Assembly (NCBI GenBank): GCA_946887345.1
Contig: CAMPKR010000043.1
Span: 1-11,511, forward strand
Direction: 5' to 3'
Length of the DNA stretch: 11,511 nucleotides
From: an uncultured Bacteroidota bacterium
GTDB taxonomy: Bacteria > Bacteroidota > Bacteroidia > Chitinophagales > Chitinophagaceae
The notes beneath the pieces were generated by a model. The model had not been told where the DNA came from, searched no databases, and worked only from the letters and a program-made list of their open reading frames with translations. Shown in pieces: positions 6,993 to 11,511 of this stretch; within the stretch, counting starts at the first letter, position 1, and every line of letters begins with the position of its first letter. Position numbers and translations under genes: made by a program.

Positions 6993-7980
6993 AGAGCAAA
7001 TAGAAAAAATATTTGAAGGACTGAAGCATTTACGTGTGCTGGTGATAGGCGATGTGATGCTGGACAACTACTGGTGGGGCCATGTGGAAAGAATTTCTCC
7101 CGAAGCGCCCGTACCTGTAGTAGCCCTGGACAAGCGCGATAGCCGCCTGGGCGGTGCAGCAAATGTGGCACTCAACTGCGTGCGGCTGGGTGCCAAAGTA
7201 AGCCTTGCCAGCGTGACAGGAAATGATGCAGAAGGCGAGCAACTGGTGAAGATGGCCAACAGCGAGGGCGTAGATACCGGCCTGGTATTAAAAAGCAAGT
7301 TGCGCCCAACTACCACTAAAACCAGGGTGATGAGCCGCAATCAGCAGATGCTGAGGCTGGATGCAGAGACTACAGAAGACCTAAGTGCGGCGGACGAACA
7401 TCCTTTTATCGACACAGTGCTCCGCCATATACAAATAGAGAAGCCTGACGTGGTGATACTGGAAGACTACAATAAAGGCGTGCTGAAAGAGAATGTGATA
7501 CAGCGGGTACTGGCGCATTGTAAAGAATTAGGCTGTATAACTGCCGTTGATCCTAAGAAGAAGAATTTCCTTTGTTACAAGGGAGTAACAATATTTAAGC
7601 CCAACCTGAAAGAGGTACGGGAGGGTCTCTACCTGCCGGTTGAGAATGCAACTGAAGCGGAGCTAGGTGAAGTGCACCAAAAATTACGAGGCGCACTGGG
7701 CCACAGCATCACCTTTATTACTCTTTCGGAGAAGGGAGTTTACTATAATGATGGCAAAGCCGGGGTGGTTCCATCGCACCTTCGGAACATATCAGATGTA
7801 TCGGGCGCCGGGGACACCGTTATTGCAGCAGCCTCGCTTATTTATGCCGTTAGCAAGGATGCAGGTATTATGGCTGCCATTTCCAATATAGCCGGCGGGC
7901 TGGTTTGCGAAGAGGTAGGAGTAGTGCCTGTTGATGCAGCGCATTTGAAAAGGGAAAGTATTGAGTTACTGACAAAATAA
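6985..7980 (+). CDS. D-glycero-beta-D-manno-heptose-7-phosphate kinase (RfaE1/HldA domain)
   Basis: This is a cytosolic PfkB/ribokinase-family enzyme that phosphorylates heptose 7-phosphate at C1 with ATP, an early step of ADP-heptose synthesis for LPS or S-layer glycans. The 331-residue product has the signature G-D-V-M-L-D (22-27) with R-I-S-P-E-A-P-V-P-V (36-45), typical of RfaE1. L-G-G-A-A-N-V-A (55-62) is the PfkB N-terminal motif, and D-V-S-G-A-G-D-T-V (271-279) has D277 as the catalytic base. It has only the kinase domain; the adenylyltransferase domain of bifunctional HldE is absent, so a separate HldC-type gene would be needed and is not in this window. I chose the ATG at 6985 because the longer frame from 6934 only adds residues that overlap the permease. 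The start lies inside the last codons of the permease. A strong terminator begins at the stop codon. Confidence 0.92.
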   Translation: MNKEQIEKIFEGLKHLRVLVIGDVMLDNYWWGHVERISPEAPVPVVALDKRDSRLGGAANVALNCVRLGAKVSLASVTGNDAEGEQLVKMANSEGVDTGLVLKSKLRPTTTKTRVMSRNQQMLRLDAETTEDLSAADEHPFIDTVLRHIQIEKPDVVILEDYNKGVLKENVIQRVLAHCKELGCITAVDPKKKNFLCYKGVTIFKPNLKEVREGLYLPVENATEAELGEVHQKLRGALGHSITFITLSEKGVYYNDGKAGVVPSHLRNISDVSGAGDTVIAAASLIYAVSKDAGIMAAISNIAGGLVCEEVGVVPVDAAHLKRESIELLTK

Positions 7981-8005
7981 AAGAGCTGCCTTATGGCAGC
8001 TCTTT
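7980..8005. terminator. Bidirectional hairpin terminator
   Basis: A perfect 11-base-pair stem with a four-base TTAT loop starts at the last base of the heptose kinase stop codon. The left arm is A-AAGAGCTGCC and the right arm its complement. On the plus strand T-rich sequence follows (TTTCT). On the minus strand the stem is followed by TTTATTTT, so it could also end the transcript of the T9SS protein gene whose stop lies 22 bases away. It marks the border between the plus-strand and minus-strand gene blocks. Confidence 0.85.
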
Positions 8006-8026
8006 CTATATCAAGCTTACTAAGTT

Positions 8027-8341
8027 CTAATTTTTAGCTACTCTCTGCATCGGCATTTCATCAGCCTTCACATAGTACATTCCCGGAGGCAGAGCAGAGA
8101 TATTGATCTTTACATTGTTGGAATGACAATTTTGCTCGTATACTTTCTGACCCAGGATATTTGCGATCACCACCTTTCTCATTGGTTCTACGCTTACAAG
8201 GTTCAATTCAGCCACGGCCGGGTTAGGGTATATCTGCAAAAGCGGCTGGATATTAATTTCAGCGACACCTTTGGAAGATTGCGCAGATGCCTGGAAAGCT
8301 GTGAAAACAGACAGGCAGGCGAAGAGTATACCTTTCCTCAT
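8027..8341 (-). CDS. Very short T9SS type A sorting-domain protein
   Basis: This 104-residue exported protein consists almost only of a signal peptide and a type IX secretion system C-terminal sorting domain. Residues 1-20 are a Sec signal peptide (A-S-A then Q21). About a dozen residues later the type A sorting domain begins: L-Q-I-Y-P-N-P-A (35-42), then V-V-I-A-N-I-L-G-Q-K-V-Y (57-68), then I-N-I-S-A-L-P-P-G-M-Y-Y-V (79-91) and the basic end R-V-A-K-N. In known T9SS substrates this domain directs a much larger cargo through the outer membrane and is usually cleaved by PorU. Here virtually no cargo is present. The gene could be a genuine small secreted protein, a surface-anchoring peptide, or the remnant of a gene that lost its middle. 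It has its own promoter-like sequence and a terminator, which favours a working gene. Confidence 0.85.
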   Translation of the reverse strand: MRKGILFACLSVFTAFQASAQSSKGVAEINIQPLLQIYPNPAVAELNLVSVEPMRKVVIANILGQKVYEQNCHSNNVKINISALPPGMYYVKADEMPMQRVAKN

Positions 8342-8366
8342 AGCTGATCGTTTTAGATAGTCATTA

Positions 8367-8398
8367 TAAATATAGGGAATATAAATAAAGTTAGCAAA
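8367..8398 (-). promoter_or_regulatory. Probable promoter of the short T9SS protein gene
   Basis: On the minus strand a -33 TTTG (8398-8395) is separated by 20 bases from TATATTTA (8374-8367), which matches the -7 consensus TAnnTTTG in all but the last base. Both elements and their spacing fit a Bacteroidota housekeeping promoter. The expected start of transcription is around 8360, leaving a leader of about 20 bases before the ATG at 8341. The surrounding 90 bases are strongly AT-rich. Confidence 0.6.
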
Positions 8399-8431
8399 AA
8401 AAATAATTTGAAGGGCTTGTTTACGGCTCTT

Positions 8432-9124
8432 TTACTCATTATTCCACACTTCCAGCTCGTTTTTCAGCCACAATTCCCGGGCATGATCGCGAAATGGCTT
8501 CGGTCCTTTGGTAAAAGCATCGTCAGGTTTGTATTCTCCTCCAAAGATCTCGTGTTCTGATACCTGTACCTTATTAGTGCCCCTTACTGCATACTTCTGC
8601 CTGCCCTCATACATCACGATCTTCATATCGCAGGGGCTAACATCACCATGGCAGGCGGTTTTATACATCGTCCAGATCTCTGCTATGCCGTCTTTGTCCA
8701 GGTCGGTGATGTGAAAAGTGTTCTTGATAAAATGCACCTGGACGTCCAGCGGGCAGTCGCGGATATGATCGGCAATTTTCCAGTCGGGCACGCACTTCCC
8801 GGCTTTCACTACATAGTGGTAGGCAAAAAGATCAGCACTTTGCCCCTCGCCTGTCATAGACTTTTTGCTGTCATATTCACCTGTTTCGGTAGTGATAACG
8901 ATATTGTCACCTTGCTTGTCAGTCCAGCGGGCGGCATTTTTAATCCGTCCTTCATAATGTATATCTCTAGGCAGGGTTTTGGAATCGAGTGCGGCGATGT
9001 TCAGTTTTGCCGGGGCTTTGGTGGTTTTCGTCTTTGAGGTCTTCTTTTTAGTTGTTGTCTTTTTCTTTTGCGCATCAGCTGTAAAGCACAAAAAAAGTGC
9101 TGCAATAAATAGTAACTTATTCAT
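8432..9124 (-). CDS. Exported cysteine-containing protein with a D-x-D-x-D-G motif, function unknown
   Basis: The 230-residue product has a Sec signal peptide (residues 1-18, cleavage near A-D-A-Q), followed by a Lys/Thr repeat-like linker (20-40) that is probably disordered. The folded part (about 41-230) carries four cysteines (C111, C124, C158, C165) that could form two disulfides in the periplasm. It also has a calcium-loop-like D-L-D-K-D-G-I-A-E (141-149), which resembles EF-hand or FG-GAP/VCBS loops. The stretch around T-A-C-H-G-D-V-S-P (156-164) and the Y-A-V-R-G strand recalls a Bacteroidota family labelled M949_RS01915 surface-polysaccharide protein. That recollection is weak and untested. 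The gene follows GH3 on the same strand after 37 bases and may be co-transcribed. Only weak promoter-like sequence (TATCTTAC) lies just upstream. Confidence 0.7.
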   Translation of the reverse strand: MNKLLFIAALFLCFTADAQKKKTTTKKKTSKTKTTKAPAKLNIAALDSKTLPRDIHYEGRIKNAARWTDKQGDNIVITTETGEYDSKKSMTGEGQSADLFAYHYVVKAGKCVPDWKIADHIRDCPLDVQVHFIKNTFHITDLDKDGIAEIWTMYKTACHGDVSPCDMKIVMYEGRQKYAVRGTNKVQVSEHEIFGGEYKPDDAFTKGPKPFRDHARELWLKNELEVWNNE

Positions 9125-9161
9125 TGTTGACCATTGATACAGTAAGATACGAAAGAAGGAC

Positions 9162-10718
9162 CTAAATAGAGCTCAGCCGCTTTATATCGTTATTCTTCAG
9201 ATAGTTCTGGAAACTCTCCAATTGGGCACCTTTTAGTACACGAGGGAATTTATTCATGCCGCCTTCTTTGCCAATAGAGCGGAGGTAGTCGTAGAAGATT
9301 TTGGAGGGTAATACCTCTACAAATACTTCTTTAAGCGCAGAGGTGCGCTCAACGGCGTAGTCGTCATTTATTTCGCAAAGAGTCTCGTCCATTACCTGTT
9401 TTATACGCGCTGCATCTGCAGATGCATCATCGCATCCTATATACCAGCGGTGGGCGAAGAGATTATCATATTTAAAACCTGCCACTGCAAACTCACGCAC
9501 GGTAATTCCTAGTTTCTGCGAGGCTACTTCTACGGCCCGGTTCATATTGTCTACAGACATATGTTCACCGCAAAGGCTCAGGAACTGCTTGGTTCGGCCA
9601 ACTATGATGATCTCGTGTTCTGCGGCATCGGTAAAGCGTACCACATCGCCTATTATGTACCGCCACGCACCCGAGCAGGTGCTGATCATTACAGCATAGT
9701 CTGTTTCCTCATCTACTTCTCCTATAGTATAGGTTGCCGGATTCGGCTTTGGGTTGCCATCTTCGTCGAAGTTGTCGGAATTGAAAGGAACAAATTCAAA
9801 GAACACACCCACATTTAGCACCAGTTTGATGCCTTCTGCATTGGGCCTCGTGGTAAAACCAAAAGAACCCTCAGAGGCCATATAGGTCTCTATAAAGGTA
9901 ATGGGTTTGCCGAGCAGCCTTTTAAAGCTATCGCGATAAGGTTCGAATGCTACACCGCCGTGTATATAAACGCTCAGGTTTGGCCATATCTCATGTATGT
10001 GCTTCACCTTATGGTATTTAATAACTTCTTCAAGAACGATCTGAACCCATGCAGGTACCCCGCAAACCGTCGCCACATCCCATTGCGGAGCTTTGCGGAC
10101 GATGAGCTTGATACGGTCTTCCCAGTTCTGGCGTTTGGAAATTTTTTGCCCGGGCTTATAAAAGAGCGAAGACATCCAGCGGGGCATGTTCCTGGCACTG
10201 ATGCCGCTCATATCACCTTCGTAATAATCGCCTTTCTCAAAAAGGCTGGTTGTGCCACCGAGCAGCAGAATTCCCTTCTCAAAGGATTTGGAGGGTATAT
10301 CGAACTCGGTCATGCTGTACAGCTGCTTGAAGCCGACTTTTTTTATCGACCTGATCATATCCTGTGTAACCGGGATATGCTTGCTGGCAGATTCAGAGGT
10401 GCCTGAGCTAAGGGCAAAATACTTAACCTTGCCCGGCCAGCTCACGTTCTCTTCCCCTTTCTGGGCACGGTGCCACCATTGGGCGTGCATTTCGTTGTAG
10501 GTGAAAGCGGGAACCGTTTTGCGGAAGGCCGTCATAAAGTCGACCTCCTGGCTGAGGATGCGGCCAAAGTCATAGTGTTTGCCGAATTTGGTGTATTGTC
10601 CCCGTTCCAGCAGCTGGCGGAGCGTATGCCTTTGGTAGGTCTGTGGGCTGGCCACAGGCAGCTTGAACTGTTTTCTTAATCGTAGTGAGCGTGATATCAG
10701 ATTGCCAAGCAATGCCAT
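9162..10718 (-). CDS. GH3 family acyl-adenylate-type protein
   Basis: This 518-residue protein belongs to the GH3 family, named from plant auxin-responsive acyl-acid amido synthetases, which adenylate a carboxylic acid and join it to an amino acid. ATP-binding motif A1 is S-S-G-T-S-E-S (104-110), followed by K-H-I-P-V-T. E-T-Y-M-A-S-E-G (277-284) matches the second conserved block. Y-I-I-G-D-V-V-R-F (354-362) carries the expected aspartate, and G-R-T-K-Q-F-L-S-L-C-G-E-H-M-S (374-388) is the hinge region. K-F-P-R-V-L (490-495) is a candidate for the C-terminal lysine motif. Bacterial members are widespread in Bacteroidota but their substrates are mostly unknown. The frame is open to a TTG at 10763, but that codon overlaps a -7 promoter element. 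The ATG at 10718 has a good ribosome binding site, so I chose it. It is divergent from the RluE-like gene. Confidence 0.92.
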   Translation of the reverse strand: MALLGNLISRSLRLRKQFKLPVASPQTYQRHTLRQLLERGQYTKFGKHYDFGRILSQEVDFMTAFRKTVPAFTYNEMHAQWWHRAQKGEENVSWPGKVKYFALSSGTSESASKHIPVTQDMIRSIKKVGFKQLYSMTEFDIPSKSFEKGILLLGGTTSLFEKGDYYEGDMSGISARNMPRWMSSLFYKPGQKISKRQNWEDRIKLIVRKAPQWDVATVCGVPAWVQIVLEEVIKYHKVKHIHEIWPNLSVYIHGGVAFEPYRDSFKRLLGKPITFIETYMASEGSFGFTTRPNAEGIKLVLNVGVFFEFVPFNSDNFDEDGNPKPNPATYTIGEVDEETDYAVMISTCSGAWRYIIGDVVRFTDAAEHEIIIVGRTKQFLSLCGEHMSVDNMNRAVEVASQKLGITVREFAVAGFKYDNLFAHRWYIGCDDASADAARIKQVMDETLCEINDDYAVERTSALKEVFVEVLPSKIFYDYLRSIGKEGGMNKFPRVLKGAQLESFQNYLKNNDIKRLSSI

Positions 10719-10724
10719 TCGGTG

Positions 10725-10731
10725 TCCTTCT
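10725..10731 (-). promoter_or_regulatory. Shine-Dalgarno site deciding the GH3 start
   Basis: On the minus strand AGAAGGA lies six bases before the ATG at 10718. It is the best ribosome binding site in the window and supports this start over the TTG at 10763. Confidence 0.65.
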
Positions 10732-10760
10732 ATTGATCGTTCGTTATTCCGTGCAAAGTG

Positions 10761-10768
10761 CAAACGTA
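10761..10768 (-). promoter_or_regulatory. Bacteroidota-type -7 element for GH3
   Basis: The minus-strand octamer TACGTTTG exactly matches TAnnTTTG. It lies 42 bases before the chosen GH3 ATG, giving a leader of about 35 bases that includes the AGAAGGA site. The alternative TTG start at 10763 falls inside this element. No clear -33 TTG was seen at normal spacing. Confidence 0.55.
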
Positions 10769-10846
10769 GGCAAAATTAAGTATTCAGGGTAGCATTGAGC
10801 GTGTCGTATTCGATTTTACGATAATGAGACGCAGGCGGAGAATGCT

Positions 10847-10854
10847 TAGTTTCG
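10847..10854 (+). promoter_or_regulatory. Candidate -7 element for the RluE-like gene
   Basis: TAGTTTCG differs from TAnnTTTG at one position and ends five bases before the ATG at 10860. If used, the mRNA would begin essentially at the start codon. No good -33 element is seen, so the call rests on position and partial match. Confidence 0.35.
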
Positions 10855-10859
10855 CGCTG

Positions 10860-11459
10860 ATGTCAGACCATCGGTACTATATTATTTACAAGCCGTGTAA
10901 TATGCTCTCCCAGTTTATTGGCACTGAGAGCACCAGCCTTGCCGACCTGGACTTCGATTTCCCTGAAGGCATACATGCAATTGGCAGGCTGGATGATCTT
11001 TCTGAAGGGCTGCTGATACTCACTACTAATAAGAAAGTGACAAGGCTTCTTTTCCAGGGACCTGTGCCGCATAGGCGCAACTACCTGGTGAGAGTAAAGA
11101 ATAAGGTGAGCCCGGAGCGGCTTGAAAAGCTTCGAACCGGTATTCCTATAATAATAAAGGATGGGGTAGAATACACTACAGGTGCCTGCGATGTAAACAT
11201 AGTAGAAAAGCCACAGAACCTGCCGCCGGGCAGGTACGATGACTTAGATCACCTGCCCCATACATGGCTGCAGCTATCTCTTACAGAAGGCAAATACCAC
11301 CAGGTCAGGAAGATGGTGGCCGCCGTGCACCACAAATGCCAGAGGCTTATCCGCACTTCTATAGAAGACCTTGAGCTTGGAGATCTCAAACCCGGGGAAG
11401 TAAAGGAAATAGAGGAGGAGGCTTTTTTTAGCTTGCTGAAAATATCTCCGGCGCAATAA
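10860..11459 (+). CDS. RluE-like 23S rRNA pseudouridine synthase
   Basis: This is a cytosolic enzyme that isomerises uridine to pseudouridine in rRNA, from the RsuA/RluB/RluE branch. Counting from the ATG at 10860 (199 residues), the protein opens directly with Y-Y-I-I-Y-K-P (6-12), the first catalytic-domain strand. There is no N-terminal S4 domain, as in RluE, which modifies U2457 of E. coli 23S rRNA. The signature A-I-G-R-L-D-D-L-S-E-G-L-L-I-L-T-T-N (40-57) carries the catalytic aspartate D45. Later family motifs are present: E-G-K-Y-H-Q-V-R-K-M (143-152) and R-L-I-R-T-S-I-E-D-L-E-L-G-D-L (163-176). The frame is open to an earlier ATG at 10824, but that would add an Arg-run with no family counterpart. 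The target uridine is inferred from family, not shown. Confidence 0.9.
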   Translation: MSDHRYYIIYKPCNMLSQFIGTESTSLADLDFDFPEGIHAIGRLDDLSEGLLILTTNKKVTRLLFQGPVPHRRNYLVRVKNKVSPERLEKLRTGIPIIIKDGVEYTTGACDVNIVEKPQNLPPGRYDDLDHLPHTWLQLSLTEGKYHQVRKMVAAVHHKCQRLIRTSIEDLELGDLKPGEVKEIEEEAFFSLLKISPAQ

Positions 11460-11511
11460 ATTCCAGTTGCTGTTGTAACATAAATCGTTTTAATGCGATA
11501 TATTTATAGTC

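Noticed and set aside
8398..8431. Possible terminator for the exported protein gene ending at 8432
   Set aside because: The six-base stem has an A-C mismatch on the minus strand and a nine-base loop. The T-run nearby is better explained as part of the next gene's promoter.
10719..10763. A GH3 start at the TTG at 10763
   Set aside because: The TTG is part of the promoter-like TACGTTTG, while the ATG at 10718 has AGAAGGA six bases upstream.
10824..10859. An Arg-rich N-terminal extension of the RluE-like protein
   Set aside because: The extension is a run of arginines with no family equivalent. The inner ATG places the catalytic-domain strand at the N-terminus as usual.

Overview
The window looks like chromosomal housekeeping and accessory sequence from a Bacteroidota bacterium, most likely a Chitinophagaceae-like or Sphingobacteriia-like relative. 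The basis is a protein with a type IX secretion C-terminal sorting domain, a stand-alone bacterial GH3 protein, a DbpA-type helicase with a DEFD box, and several Bacteroidota-style -7 promoter elements (TAnnTTTG) close to start codons. Shine-Dalgarno signals are mostly poor. No rRNA, tRNA, CRISPR array, insertion sequence, phage gene or attachment site is visible. The species cannot be named from the sequence alone.

Layout, left to right. Positions 1-783 (minus) hold the N-terminal 261 codons of a diacylglycerol/sphingosine-kinase-type lipid kinase that runs off the left edge. It is divergent from surE (870-1607, plus), a survival-type nucleotidase. surE converges on a DbpA-like RNA helicase (1654-2976, minus). 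A 282-base divergent intergenic region carries a promoter for each direction. After it come an exported protein with degenerate YD-like repeats (3259-4122), an OmpH/Skp-like lipoprotein (4262-4876), and a small exported protein of unknown function seven bases downstream (4884-5474). An APC-family amino acid permease (5526-6992) overlaps a heptose-7-phosphate kinase (6985-7980) by eight bases. A strong hairpin terminator then separates the plus-strand block from a minus-strand block.

The minus-strand block, in transcription order, is a GH3 acyl-adenylate-type protein (10718-9162), a cysteine-containing exported protein (9124-8432), and a tiny T9SS-sorted protein that is almost only signal peptide plus sorting domain (8341-8027). 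Divergent from GH3, an RluE-like 23S rRNA pseudouridine synthase (10860-11459) closes the window.

The genes do not form one obvious pathway. The themes are the cell envelope (lipid kinase, OmpH-like lipoprotein, heptose kinase, four Sec-exported proteins) and RNA/ribosome maintenance (DbpA-like helicase, RluE-like synthase). I found no convincing new multi-gene system. The items most worth a second look are the cargo-less T9SS protein, the YD-repeat protein without a toxin domain, the GH3 protein with its exported neighbour, and the promoter elements that nearly touch start codons.
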